Below the pieces are notes generated by a model. That model worked only from the letters and a program-made list of their open reading frames with translations, searched no databases and was not told the DNA's origin. Position numbers and translations under genes: made by a program. Shown here in pieces: positions 27,871 through 36,742 of a stretch of 64,000 bases of DNA (its first letter is position 1; each line of letters begins with the position of its first letter). The stretch is taken from assembly GCF_022869005.1 (NCBI RefSeq), contig NZ_JALIEA010000010.1, forward strand, positions 32,771 through 96,770. The letters are read 5' to 3'. Origin of the DNA: Corynebacterium kalidii (GTDB taxonomy: Bacteria; Actinomycetota; Actinomycetes; Mycobacteriales; Mycobacteriaceae).

Positions 27871-29363
27871 GATGCCTTCCGTGTGTTGTCGGGGAGCCGT
27901 GCCGCGCGCAACGCCGGTCGACGGACCTTGCCGGCGTCGTCGCGGAGCGGTTCCTCCACTGTCTCGTAGGTCCGCGGCAGTTTGTTGCGCGAGAGCCGTG
28001 TGGTGAGGAATTCGGCCAGTTCGCCGTCGGTGACGTCGCCGCCGGTGGTGTTGATGATCGCGTGGAGCCGGTTGCCGGCGTCGTCGTCCGGCAGGCCGAC
28101 GACCACACCGACCAGCACGCGCGGATGCTCCATCAGCGCCGCCTCGACCTCGGCGGGGTAGATGTTCACCCCGCCGACGGTGACCATGTCGGAGCTGCGG
28201 TCGTGCAGGTAGAGGTACCCGTCGTCGTCGAAGTGGCCCATGTCGCCGAGGGACGACCACCCGTCGGTCACCTTGGGTTCGGCCCCGATGTAGCGGTAGG
28301 TCGCGGTCATGCCCTCCGGCGGTCGCATGAAGACCTCGCCGGTGACACCTGACTCGGTGATCCGCTGCCCGTCCTCGTCCAGCAGGACCATCGTCCCCCA
28401 GGTCACCGTGCCGACGGAGCCTCGGTGTCCGAGCCATTCGTCGCCCCGGATGGTGCAGCCGGCCTCCGCCTCGGTGCCGGCGTAGAGCTCCCAGAGCCGT
28501 TCGGCCCCGACCCAGTCGATCCACTCCGCCTTCAGCCATGCCGGGCAGGGTTCGGCACAGTGCCAGAACGACCGGACGGAGGCCAGGGAGTAGGACGCCC
28601 GGACGTCCTCCGGCAGGGCGAGGATGCGGCGCATCATCGTCGGCACCAGGTAGATCCAGGTCGCACCGAACCGGTCGATCTGCGCGAGTGTCCCCTCGGC
28701 GTCGAACCTGCTGAGCAGGCAGACCGAACCGCCACGGAAGATGGTGGACAGGGTCGTGCTCAAGGGGGCGTTGTGGAACAGCGGCGCGGTGATCAGGGCC
28801 CGCTCGCCCGGGCCGATCCCCCAGAAGGACGGGTCGAAGTCCGAGGTGACCGCCTCCCGTCCGGAGAGGATGATCTTCGGCCGTCCGGTGGAGCCGCCGG
28901 AGACCGGGGCCTTCCACGACGCCGCGACCTGCGTTTCCAGGGGTTCGTCACCGTGGCCGTCGGCCAGTTCCGGCAGTGTCACGGCACCGGGGAGGTCGGG
29001 GCCGTCACCGGTGTCCACGACGATCACCGCCGCCGGGTCGCCGAGCTCGAGGATCGCGGCGAGCTCGTGGCCGGTCATCCGCGGTGACAGCACCTGCGGG
29101 GACGCACCGGCCTTGTAGCAGGCGAAGAGCGCCACGACCAGGTCCGTGGAGTTGGGGATCAACAGGGAGACGATCCGGCCGCGCTCCGCACCTCCCGCCC
29201 GCAGGCCCCGGGCCACCCGGGTGCTGCGGCTGTCCAGGTCCCGCCAGGTCAGCCTGTCCCCGCCAGCCTCGACGACGACCGTGTCGGGCATCCGGGAGGC
29301 GTAGAACCCGGGGATGCCCGCGAGGGGGAAGCCGAGGTCGGGTTCACTGTACTGCTCAGTCAC
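27867..29363 (-). CDS. Acyl-CoA synthetase (AMP-forming ligase)
   Basis: The 498-residue enzyme activates a carboxylic acid to its CoA thioester using ATP. The phosphate-binding loop is SGGSTGRPK, the adenylate motif ELYAGTEAEAG, the hinge YLHDRSSDMVTVGGVNIYPAEVEAAL, and the catalytic C-terminal Lys lies in DDAGKVRRPALR. It starts with GTG 29363, which overlaps the MFS stop as GTGA. The substrate acid is unknown; the adjacent anion-type MFS porter presumably imports it. Confidence 0.93.
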   Translation of the reverse strand: MTEQYSEPDLGFPLAGIPGFYASRMPDTVVVEAGGDRLTWRDLDSRSTRVARGLRAGGAERGRIVSLLIPNSTDLVVALFACYKAGASPQVLSPRMTGHELAAILELGDPAAVIVVDTGDGPDLPGAVTLPELADGHGDEPLETQVAASWKAPVSGGSTGRPKIILSGREAVTSDFDPSFWGIGPGERALITAPLFHNAPLSTTLSTIFRGGSVCLLSRFDAEGTLAQIDRFGATWIYLVPTMMRRILALPEDVRASYSLASVRSFWHCAEPCPAWLKAEWIDWVGAERLWELYAGTEAEAGCTIRGDEWLGHRGSVGTVTWGTMVLLDEDGQRITESGVTGEVFMRPPEGMTATYRYIGAEPKVTDGWSSLGDMGHFDDDGYLYLHDRSSDMVTVGGVNIYPAEVEAALMEHPRVLVGVVVGLPDDDAGNRLHAIINTTGGDVTDGELAEFLTTRLSRNKLPRTYETVEEPLRDDAGKVRRPALRAARLPDNTRKAS

Positions 29364-30775
29364 TTCTTCTCCTTCAGGTCTGCTGTGTGCTCCGGGACAT
29401 CCGTCCGGCGGAAGGTGGTGCGGGTCGCGGCGGCCTCCGCCGCCTCCTTCGCCAGGGCCCGGTCCTCCTTCTTCAACGCCCGCCCCAGCGCCATGGCCAG
29501 GAAGACGCCGACGACGGAGACCCCGATGATGATCCAGAAACCGGTCACGGGCGTGCCCGACGCGCTCTCCATCAGACCGAAGACGTACGGTCCGACGAAT
29601 CCACCGGTGAGACCGACGGTGTTGATGAACGCCAAGCCGGCGGCGGCCATCAGGCCGGTCATCCGGGGCATCGCCACCGACCAGAACAACGGCAGCGTCC
29701 CCAGGTAGAAGAAGGCCAGGACACCGATGAGGATGATCCGCAGCACCGGGGAGGACGTCGCGAGGAACAGTGCGGCGACCACGGCACAGCCACCGGCCAG
29801 CACCCCGATGATCGCAGGTTCGTTGGTGAACCGCTTGGCGATCCTGGGGATCAGGAGCACCCCGAGGGTCCCACCCACACCGGTGATTCCGCTGAGCAGG
29901 CCGATCATGAAGGTACTGCTGACGTTCATCTCCTCCACGATGGAGGGGACGTTGAAGGTGACGCCGTTGTTGGTGACCTGGTTGAGGAAGTAGATCAGGC
30001 CGATCAGGAGGATGAAGGGCCGCCCGAACGCGACCTTGACGTTGCCCCTGACCGAGTGCCGCTCGTGAGCCTCACCGCCACCCGTGGCGCCGTCGGTGAG
30101 GGCGTCGGCCTCCTCCTGGTTCAACCAGCCCGCGGTCTGCGGCGTGTCCGGCAGCATGACCAGCACCACGAACCCGACGAGGATGGTCAGGATGCCCTCC
30201 ACGAGGAACATCCACTGCCAGCCGTGGAGGCCCAGGGTGTCCTGCATGCCCATCAGCGCACCGCCCATGGGCCCGCCGAGGAAGATGCCGATCGTCGCGG
30301 CGAGGTAGGTGTAGCCGATCGCGGTCGCCCGGTCCTTCTGGGCGAACCACTGGGTGATCATGAACATCATCGCCGGGAACAGGCCGGCCTCGGCCGCCCC
30401 GAGCAGGATGCGCAGCAGGTAGAAGGTGATGTCGTTGCTGACGAACATCATCAGGGCCGTGACGGTGCCCCAGCTCACCGCGATGCGGAAGATCCAGCGG
30501 CGGGGACCGACCCGGTACATGATGAGGTTGCTGGGCACCTCGAGGAAGGCGTAGGTGACGAAGAACAGACCCGCGCCGAGCCCGAACGCGGCGACGCTGA
30601 TCCCGACGTCGGCCTGCAGCTGGGTCTTCGCCATCGCGATATTCGTGCGGTCCACGTAGGACATGAAGTACGCGAGGCACAGGACCGGCAGCAGCCGCAG
30701 CATCGCTTTGCGGGTGGCGACGGCATGGAGGTGGCTGGTGGCGGACGTGACGGATACGGCGGACATCCCGCTCAC
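29360..30775 (-). CDS. MFS transporter, anion:cation symporter type
   Basis: The 471-residue protein has 12 predicted membrane segments. LPVLCLAYFMSYVDRTNIAMAKTQLQADVGIS and YFFLEVPSNLIMYR-like sequence (AFLEVPSNLIMYRVGPRRWI) are typical of the ACS family that takes up organic acids such as phthalate, tartrate or hydroxyphenylacetate. I start at GTG 30775, whose GTGA overlaps the stop of the upstream SDR as at the next junction; ATG 30766 is the alternative. It should import the acid used by the ligase. Confidence 0.9.
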   Translation of the reverse strand: MSGMSAVSVTSATSHLHAVATRKAMLRLLPVLCLAYFMSYVDRTNIAMAKTQLQADVGISVAAFGLGAGLFFVTYAFLEVPSNLIMYRVGPRRWIFRIAVSWGTVTALMMFVSNDITFYLLRILLGAAEAGLFPAMMFMITQWFAQKDRATAIGYTYLAATIGIFLGGPMGGALMGMQDTLGLHGWQWMFLVEGILTILVGFVVLVMLPDTPQTAGWLNQEEADALTDGATGGGEAHERHSVRGNVKVAFGRPFILLIGLIYFLNQVTNNGVTFNVPSIVEEMNVSSTFMIGLLSGITGVGGTLGVLLIPRIAKRFTNEPAIIGVLAGGCAVVAALFLATSSPVLRIILIGVLAFFYLGTLPLFWSVAMPRMTGLMAAAGLAFINTVGLTGGFVGPYVFGLMESASGTPVTGFWIIIGVSVVGVFLAMALGRALKKEDRALAKEAAEAAATRTTFRRTDVPEHTADLKEKK

Positions 30776-31656
30776 CGCCCCGCCGCCGCGGAGGCCCCGG
30801 TCGCCGTCCGCACGTACAACGCGGTCTGGTCGAAGGCTGAGCCCAGGGAGTGCGGGTTGCCGAGGTCCGAGATCTCGTCCCACCGGGCGGCGATGCCCTC
30901 CGCGGTGCAGTCCTCGGCGGACAGGGCCACCGGCTCGGCCTCGAGCATGCGGGACACGGCGAAGACGCCGGCACCGGCGCCGAGGATCACCCCGGTCGGG
31001 GCGTCCGGCGACACGAGGAACACCGCGCCGGGGGCGACGGTCTCCGGGGCGAGCTTCGCGGCGGCGTCCTCGTCGATGAGTCCGTCGGTCATCTGCGTGG
31101 CGGCGGTCGGCGCCAACGCGTTGACCTTGAGGCCCTTGCGTGCGCCCTCGATGGCGAGGACGTTGGTCAGCCCGACCAGCGCGGATTTCGCCGCACCGTA
31201 GTTCGCCTGGCCGAAGTTGCCGTAGATGCCGGAGGCCGAGGTGGTCATCAGGATGCGGCCGTAGCCCTGGTCGACCATGTGCGGCCAGGCGGCCTTGGTG
31301 CAGTTCACCGACCCCATGAGGTGGACGTCGACGACCTTGCGGAAGTCGGCGAGGTCCATCTTCGCGAAGCTCTTGTCACGGAGGATGCCGGCGTTGTTGA
31401 TGAGGATGTCGATGCGGCCCCACCGCTCGACGGCGGTGTCGACCAGGGCGGTGGCGGCGTCGACGTCGGAGATGTCGGCGTTGTCGGCGACTGCCTCGCC
31501 GCCGGCGGCGATGATCTCGTCGACGACGGCAGCGGCGTTACCGAGGTCGTTGACGACGATCTTCACGCCGCGTTCCGCGAGGGCGAGGGCGTGGGCCCTG
31601 CCCAGTCCCCCACCTGCCCCGGTGATGACGGCGACTTGTCCCGTGAACTCTTCCAT
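30772..31656 (-). CDS. SDR, hydroxyacyl-CoA dehydrogenase-like (first gene of operon)
   Basis: The product has 294 residues. The cofactor motif TGAGGGLGRAHALALAERG followed by NDLG is the hallmark of the (3R)-hydroxyacyl-CoA dehydrogenase branch found in peroxisomal multifunctional enzymes. The catalytic residues are in TTSASGIYGNFGQANYGAAKSAL (Ser, Tyr, Lys). It probably oxidises a 3-hydroxyacyl-CoA to the keto form cleaved by the thiolase. It begins at ATG 31656 with AAAGGCG upstream, under the promoter and palindromes at 31683-31752. Confidence 0.9.
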   Translation of the reverse strand: MEEFTGQVAVITGAGGGLGRAHALALAERGVKIVVNDLGNAAAVVDEIIAAGGEAVADNADISDVDAATALVDTAVERWGRIDILINNAGILRDKSFAKMDLADFRKVVDVHLMGSVNCTKAAWPHMVDQGYGRILMTTSASGIYGNFGQANYGAAKSALVGLTNVLAIEGARKGLKVNALAPTAATQMTDGLIDEDAAAKLAPETVAPGAVFLVSPDAPTGVILGAGAGVFAVSRMLEAEPVALSAEDCTAEGIAARWDEISDLGNPHSLGSAFDQTALYVRTATGASAAAGR

Positions 31657-31682
31657 GACACGCCTTTCTCGATGTGATCTGC

Positions 31683-31725
31683 AATACTGCCGAGTATTAT
31701 GTGACGTGGATCGCAGTCGTGTCAA
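31683..31725 (-). promoter_or_regulatory. Promoter and palindromic operator of the catabolic operon
   Basis: On the minus strand TTGACA (31725-31720) and CATAAT (31701-31696) are separated by 18 nt. The inverted repeat AATACT-GCCG-AGTATT (31683-31698) covers the -10 to +1 zone, the usual position for a TetR-family repressor. The TetR gene at the far end of the operon is the likely ligand. Confidence 0.6.
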
Positions 31726-31736
31726 TATTTTGTTTT

Positions 31737-31752
31737 GCGATCGAGCGATCGC
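31737..31752. promoter_or_regulatory. Perfect inverted repeat GCGATCG-AG-CGATCGC
   Basis: It has perfect seven-base arms with a 2-nt spacer, between the catabolic operon promoter and the transporter promoter. It could be a second operator for either direction. It differs in sequence from the palindrome at 31683, so a different regulator may bind. Confidence 0.5.
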
Positions 31753-31770
31753 GGCTCCATGAAAGATCTC

Positions 31771-31800
31771 TCATTCCCGTTTCATCCCCGGTTCACGGCC
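31771..31800 (+). promoter_or_regulatory. Triple 11-bp direct repeat (OmpR-type operator candidate)
   Basis: TCAT, TCAT and TCAC start at 31771, 31782 and 31793, exactly 11 bp apart, each followed by a C-rich run (for example TTCATCCCCG). Eleven-base spacing places half-sites on one helix face, as expected for an OmpR/PhoB-type dimer. The same TTCAT spacing recurs at 34709 in front of the two-component operon. Confidence 0.55.
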
Positions 31801-31875
31801 GGACCCGACGATGGGGTTGTCGGGACGTCCGGTGTCCCGACCACCGCAGAGATCGACCACGAAGGCGAGCATCCG

Positions 31876-33405
31876 ATGACCCCCCGACCGAACGCCACCA
31901 CGGACCCTGCATCCAACACCGCATCCGACCCCGACACCGTGCCCTTCACCGTTCCACCGTCTGAGACGACGGAGACGGCGGAGACGACGGAGACCCCGTC
32001 CCGGTCGCGACCGTGGGCCGCTCTCGTGGTGGGGGCGGTCGCCGCGGCCGGGATCCCCGCCATCTGGTTCCTCCCGGTGCCGCCGGAGACCGGCGGGGAC
32101 GCCAGGCTCACCCTCCTGGTGTTCGCCTCGGCGGTGTGGCTGTGGGTGTTCTCGTCGGTCCCGGACACGCTCGTCGCCCTCACCGCGGCATGTGTCCTGG
32201 TCGTCGCCGGGGTCATCGAGGAAGACGCCCTGTTCTCACCACTGGGCGACAGCACCATCTGGCTGCTCATCGGGGCCTTCATCGTCGCGTCGGCGATATC
32301 GGCCACCGGGCTCGCCGACCGGGCAGCGTCCCTCCTGTGCAACGGGGTGACGTCCTCCCGGGCGTTGGTGCACCTGCTCACCCTGGCCGCGGTGACCACG
32401 GCGTTCGTCGTTCCGGCGACCAGTGGCCGGGCGGCCCTCGTCCTCCCCGTCTTCCTGGTCGTCGCCCGGGCCCTCCCCCGGTGGCTGGGACGGGTCCTGG
32501 CCGTGGCCCTGCCCGGCGTCGTCCTGTTCTCGGCGGTGGCGTCCCTCATCGGTGCCGGCGCCCACCTCATCACGGTCCAGATACTCACCGCAGGCGGCGA
32601 AGAAGGGATCCCCTTCACCCGGTGGCTCGTCCTCGGGTTACCGTTCGCACTGGTCACGTCGCATCTCGCAGCGGAGATCATCCTGCAGTGCCTGTCCACA
32701 CCGGAGCAGCGTCGACAGCGGCTCGACCTCAGCCTCCCCGCGACGAAGCCCCTGTCCGCGCCGGAGACCAGGGTCCTGGTGCTCCTCACCGTGGTCACGG
32801 TGCTGTGGTTCACCGAGGGGCTGCACGGGATCCCGCCGGCGCTCGTCGCGGTGCTCGGGGCCGTCCTCGCGGCGTCCCCGGTGGTGGGCACGGTCACCCT
32901 GAAGGGCGCGATGAACGATGTCCCCTGGTCACTGCTGATCTTCATGGCCGCGACCGTGGCCCTGAGCACCGCACTGACGGAGTCCGGGGCGGTCCAGGTA
33001 CTCACCGGAGGCGTCTTCGCCGGACTACACACCACCGGCTTCGTCATCGTGGTCATCGTCGTGTCCGCCCTGGCGCACCTGGTCGTCCAGTCCCGTTCGG
33101 CACGGTCGGCGGTCCTGGTCCCCCTGGTCCTCGCCCTGGCCCCGGCCGCCGGGGTGAATCCCGTCGCCGCGGCGTTCATCTCCACCGCGGCCGCCGGCTA
33201 CTGCCACACGATGGCGTCGTCCGCGAAACCCCTGACGATCTTCCGGGGCGACGACACCACCGACGGGCAGGACGACGACCTCCCCCGCTTCACGGCGTCC
33301 GACCTGCTGCTCGTCTCCGCGTTCCTGTTCCCCATGTTCCTGTGTGTCACCGTCGTCTTCGCCTTCGTCGTCTGGCCGGCACTCGGACTCCCACTCACCC
33401 TCTGA
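31876..33405 (+). CDS. Anion permease, DASS/SLC13-like
   Basis: The 509-residue protein has about 11-12 membrane segments after a Thr/Glu-rich cytoplasmic N-terminus (SETTETAETTETPSRSRPW). Motifs such as TSGRAALVLPVFLVVARAL and AFISTAAAGYCHTMASSAKPL fit sodium- or proton-coupled dicarboxylate/anion carriers. The start at ATG 31876 has AAGGCGAG upstream; an in-frame ATG at 31758 lies in the promoter repeats and is unlikely. The following glycerate kinase suggests glycerate or a related hydroxy acid as substrate (inference). Confidence 0.85.
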   Translation: MTPRPNATTDPASNTASDPDTVPFTVPPSETTETAETTETPSRSRPWAALVVGAVAAAGIPAIWFLPVPPETGGDARLTLLVFASAVWLWVFSSVPDTLVALTAACVLVVAGVIEEDALFSPLGDSTIWLLIGAFIVASAISATGLADRAASLLCNGVTSSRALVHLLTLAAVTTAFVVPATSGRAALVLPVFLVVARALPRWLGRVLAVALPGVVLFSAVASLIGAGAHLITVQILTAGGEEGIPFTRWLVLGLPFALVTSHLAAEIILQCLSTPEQRRQRLDLSLPATKPLSAPETRVLVLLTVVTVLWFTEGLHGIPPALVAVLGAVLAASPVVGTVTLKGAMNDVPWSLLIFMAATVALSTALTESGAVQVLTGGVFAGLHTTGFVIVVIVVSALAHLVVQSRSARSAVLVPLVLALAPAAGVNPVAAAFISTAAAGYCHTMASSAKPLTIFRGDDTTDGQDDDLPRFTASDLLLVSAFLFPMFLCVTVVFAFVVWPALGLPLTL

Positions 33406-33467
33406 GACCGTCCCCCTCGCCGGTCCCACCTCCCTCACCCACCCCCTTTCACGTCAGGAGCTGTCCC

Positions 33468-34718
33468 ATGACCCTCTACCTGCCCGAACGTATCCTCGTC
33501 TGCCCTTCCGGATTCAAGGAGTCCATGTCCGCCGTCGACGTCGCGGACGCCATCGCCGCCGGTGTCCTCCGGACCCTGCCGGGGGTGCGGGTCGACACCT
33601 TCCCCGTCCCCGACGGAGGTGAGGGCACCGTGGAGATCCTCAGCCGGAGCCCGGGGACCACCGTCCATACCGCGACCGTCACCGGTCCCACGGGCGAACC
33701 GGTGACCGCCCGGTGGCTCGAGTACGATGACCGGTCCACCGCCGTCATCGAGATGGCCCAGGCCGCCGGGCTACGCCTCATCCCGACCGGACAGCGGGAC
33801 CCCGGCTCCACCACCAGCCGCGGCGTCGGCGAACTGATCGGACTGGCCCTCGACCGGGGCATCCGGGAGATCATCGTGGGCTGCGGCGACTCCGGGACGT
33901 GCGACGGCGGGGCAGGGGCACTGAGCGCCCTCGGCGCCCGCGTCCTCGACGACGACGGACGGGAACTCCCCGACGGCGGTCTCGCGCTCTCCCGGGCGGC
34001 GGAGATCGACGTCAGCGGACTGCGCCCCGAACTCGCCGACTGCACGCTGACGCTCGCCTGCAACCTGCACAACGTCCTCACCGGGGACAACGGGGTCGCG
34101 GCGGTCTTCGGCCCGCAGAAAGGCGCCACCAGGAAGCAGGTCAAGCAGCTCGGCAAGGCGATGCGACGCTGGGCCGACGTCCTGCAGTGGACCTTCGGAC
34201 CGACCGTCGACCTGCACCGGGCGCCGGGGACGGGGGCCTCGGGCGGGCTCGGGGCAGCGGTGATGGCTCTGGGCGGCCGGGCCGGCAACCGCTTCGAGGT
34301 GCTGCTCGGGAGGATGCCGGCACAGGAGGACCTGGACTCCCTCATCAGCGCCGCGGACCTCGTCGTCACCGCAGAAGGCGCCATCGACTTCCAGACACCG
34401 AAAGGCAAGGTCCCCGCGGAGATCGCACGGCGGGCCCGGGCCACCGGGGTGCCGGTGTTCGCGCTCGCCGGATCGCTGGGAGACGGGGCACCCGACGTCC
34501 ACGACATGGGCATCGGCGCCCTGCAGTCCATCATGACCGTGCCCATGGCCATGGAGGACGCCCTACGCAACGGCCGCGACCTGCTCACGGAGGCGGCGGC
34601 ACGGGCGACCCGGATGCTGCTGCTCGGCTGCGTCGTCTCCGGACGGCGGGAAGCGGAGGTGCGCAGCAGCTACACCAGCGCCGTCGGCGCCGCCGTCCCG
34701 GCAGACTTTTCATCCTGA
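33468..34718 (+). CDS. Glycerate kinase (GlxK/GarK family)
   Basis: The 416-residue enzyme phosphorylates D-glycerate to 2- or 3-phosphoglycerate. The family signature is present: PSGFKESMSAVDVADAIAAG, PVPDGGEGTVE, GCGDSGTCDGGAGALSALG, GASGGLGAAVMALGG and VVTAEGAIDFQTPKGKVPAEIARRA. AGGAG precedes the ATG. It follows the anion permease by 62 bp and is probably in one operon with it, forming an uptake-plus-phosphorylation unit. No glyoxylate carboligase or tartronate reductase is present nearby. Confidence 0.92.
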   Translation: MTLYLPERILVCPSGFKESMSAVDVADAIAAGVLRTLPGVRVDTFPVPDGGEGTVEILSRSPGTTVHTATVTGPTGEPVTARWLEYDDRSTAVIEMAQAAGLRLIPTGQRDPGSTTSRGVGELIGLALDRGIREIIVGCGDSGTCDGGAGALSALGARVLDDDGRELPDGGLALSRAAEIDVSGLRPELADCTLTLACNLHNVLTGDNGVAAVFGPQKGATRKQVKQLGKAMRRWADVLQWTFGPTVDLHRAPGTGASGGLGAAVMALGGRAGNRFEVLLGRMPAQEDLDSLISAADLVVTAEGAIDFQTPKGKVPAEIARRARATGVPVFALAGSLGDGAPDVHDMGIGALQSIMTVPMAMEDALRNGRDLLTEAAARATRMLLLGCVVSGRREAEVRSSYTSAVGAAVPADFSS

Positions 34719-34726
34719 CTTCATCT
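34708..34726 (+). promoter_or_regulatory. TTCATC direct repeat, 11-bp spacing, before the two-component operon
   Basis: TTCAT starts at 34709 and again at 34720, each followed by C, inside and just after the glycerate kinase stop codon. The hexamer and spacing match those at 31782 in front of the transporter. The likely ligand is the OmpR-type regulator encoded at 36739, giving autoregulation. Confidence 0.6.
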
Positions 34727-34814
34727 CCGTCGTCGACAATGGGGCCCGACGACCCTCGGCACCGTAGACACCGGCCCCCGCCGGGGGACGCCACCACGAC
34801 AGGAGGACCGGACA

Positions 34815-35249
34815 ATGACCACCGTGAAACGATTCCTACCACTGGCAGGACTGCTGGCCGTGCTGTTTCTCGTCGCCGTACTGGGAACCGCCCTGGCCGA
34901 CAACGGCGCGCCACCGGAGGTCGACTCCGAGCCCGCGCGGGCGACCAGCCAGGAGACGACCGGGGACGGGGAACGGGACGCTGCATCGTCCACGTCCTCC
35001 ACGTCCCCCACGTCCGCCACCTCCTCCTCGTCCCCCACGTCCCCCACGTCCCCGGGGAAACGCCCGGACGACGTCCCCCCGGCGCCCGGCACCGGCGCGG
35101 TCCCCGCCGAACCCGGCGCAGGGACGCCGCGTGACCTGCCCCTGAACTACAGTCCGTACGCACCGGGTGGCACCGGCACCGGTACCGGATGGGACGACGA
35201 CTGGGACGATGACGGAGACGACGACTGGGACGATGACTGGGACGACTAG
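34815..35249 (+). CDS. Small secreted or membrane-anchored protein with Asp/Trp-rich C-terminal tail
   Basis: The 144-residue protein matches no named family. An N-terminal signal/anchor (MTTVKRFLPLAGLLAVLFLVAVLGTALA) is followed by a disordered Ser/Thr/Pro linker (about 35-105) and the tail WDDDWDDDGDDDWDDDWDD at residues 126-144: 15 Asp and 3 intervening Trp after the first. Such a tail could bind Ca2+, Mn2+ or other cations. AGGAGG precedes the ATG. The sensor kinase begins 11 nt downstream, so the protein is probably part of the signalling unit. Confidence 0.82.
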   Translation: MTTVKRFLPLAGLLAVLFLVAVLGTALADNGAPPEVDSEPARATSQETTGDGERDAASSTSSTSPTSATSSSSPTSPTSPGKRPDDVPPAPGTGAVPAEPGAGTPRDLPLNYSPYAPGGTGTGTGWDDDWDDDGDDDWDDDWDD

Positions 35250-35260
35250 CCTGAACTGAC

Positions 35261-36742
35261 GTGTCCCTCTTCCTGCGGATGCCCGCTTCCCTGAGATGGC
35301 AGATCGTCCTGACGATGTCCACCGTCGTCCTGATCACCGTCGCGAGTGTCGTCGTCGTGACCAGGTCCGTGTCCCTGGCCCAGGTCAGTGACCGGGCGAA
35401 CGCCGCGGTCGAACAGGAACTCGAGGAGTTCCGGAGGTTCGTCGCCCAGGGCACGGACCCGGTGACGGCCGCCCCCTTCTCGTCCACGCGGAGGTTGACG
35501 GAGGTCTACCTGTCCCGGCAGATACCGGACGAGGACGAGCTCATGGTGGGCCTGCTCGACGGCAACCTGCTCCAGGCGGACCGCAGCCATCTGCGGAGTG
35601 CCCACCCGGAGCCCCTCGACCCGTCGGAACCCCTGGCAGCCAAGGTGCTCTCCTCGGACGAGTCCTCCGGGATCCTCGACGACCCCGACCGGGGCACCGC
35701 CCACTGGGGACGTCTGGCGTTCACGACCGGCGACGAATCGCAGTCCGGCCAGTTCGCCGTGGTCATGTTCACCCGTGAGGACGAGGCCGCCGTGTCCTCG
35801 CAGGTCCGGATGATGGCGGCGGCCGGGGCCGGTGGCGTCCTCGTCGCGACGCTCCTCGCGCTGCTGGTCGCGGGGCGGATCATCGCGCCGATCCGACGTC
35901 TGCAGGAGGTGTCGTCGTCGATATCGAACTCGGACCTGTCCCGACGGGTGCCGGCCGACGGCCCGCGGGAGATCTCCCGGCTGGCCGAGACCTTCAACGA
36001 CATGCTGGACAGACTGGAGACGGTGGTGAACGACCAGCGGGCCTTCGTCGATGACGCGGGACATGAACTGAGGACGCCGCTGACCGTGGTCCGCGGTCAG
36101 CTGGAGCTCCTGGAGACCAGCGACGCGGAGTCCCGGGCGCGGTCGGTCGAACTGGCGACCACCGAACTCGACCGGATGACACGCATGGTCAACGACTTGC
36201 TGACCCTGGCGGTGGCGGACTCCGGTTCCTTCCTGCACCCGTCGCCGGTGGACATCGCCGAGCTGATGATCGACATCGAGGACAAGGTACGCACCGTCAG
36301 TGACCGGGCACTGCTCGTGGACGCCGCCGAAGGCGTGGTCGTGCTGGATGAACAGCGGGTCACCGAGGCGGTGCTGGAACTGTTCGGCAACGCCCTGCGG
36401 TACAGCGACGACACCGTCGAGATCGGGTCGGAGTTCCGGGGCACCGGCCCGGGACGGTACCTGCGGATATGGGTACGGGACCGGGGGCCGGGGCTGCCTC
36501 CGGAATCCCGGGAGTCGCTGTTCCGCCGCTTCTCCCGTGGCGGGGAGCATGCTGCGGCGTCGGCGCGGCCGCGCGGGGCCGGTCTCGGCCTGTCGATCGT
36601 GAAGTCCATCGCCGAGGGCCACGGTGGACGGGCGTTCGTGGAGTCCACGGTGGGGCTCGGCTCGATCTTCGGTCTGGACCTCCCCGCGCCGACCGGCCCC
36701 GAAGGGTCGGGGACACCGGAAGAAAAGGAGCAGAGACAATGA
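35261..36742 (+). CDS. Two-component sensor histidine kinase
   Basis: The 493-residue protein has a first membrane helix (about 14-34), an extracellular sensor region (35-184) rich in acidic residues, a second helix (185-206), HAMP (207-255), the phospho-acceptor His268 in FVDDAGHELRTPL, and an HATPase domain with ELFGNALRYSDD, DRGPGLPPESRESLF and GAGLGLSIVKSIAEGHGG. The start is GTG. Its stop overlaps the regulator start (ATGA). The gene order kinase-then-regulator is the reverse of the common one. Confidence 0.94.
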   Translation: MSLFLRMPASLRWQIVLTMSTVVLITVASVVVVTRSVSLAQVSDRANAAVEQELEEFRRFVAQGTDPVTAAPFSSTRRLTEVYLSRQIPDEDELMVGLLDGNLLQADRSHLRSAHPEPLDPSEPLAAKVLSSDESSGILDDPDRGTAHWGRLAFTTGDESQSGQFAVVMFTREDEAAVSSQVRMMAAAGAGGVLVATLLALLVAGRIIAPIRRLQEVSSSISNSDLSRRVPADGPREISRLAETFNDMLDRLETVVNDQRAFVDDAGHELRTPLTVVRGQLELLETSDAESRARSVELATTELDRMTRMVNDLLTLAVADSGSFLHPSPVDIAELMIDIEDKVRTVSDRALLVDAAEGVVVLDEQRVTEAVLELFGNALRYSDDTVEIGSEFRGTGPGRYLRIWVRDRGPGLPPESRESLFRRFSRGGEHAAASARPRGAGLGLSIVKSIAEGHGGRAFVESTVGLGSIFGLDLPAPTGPEGSGTPEEKEQRQ

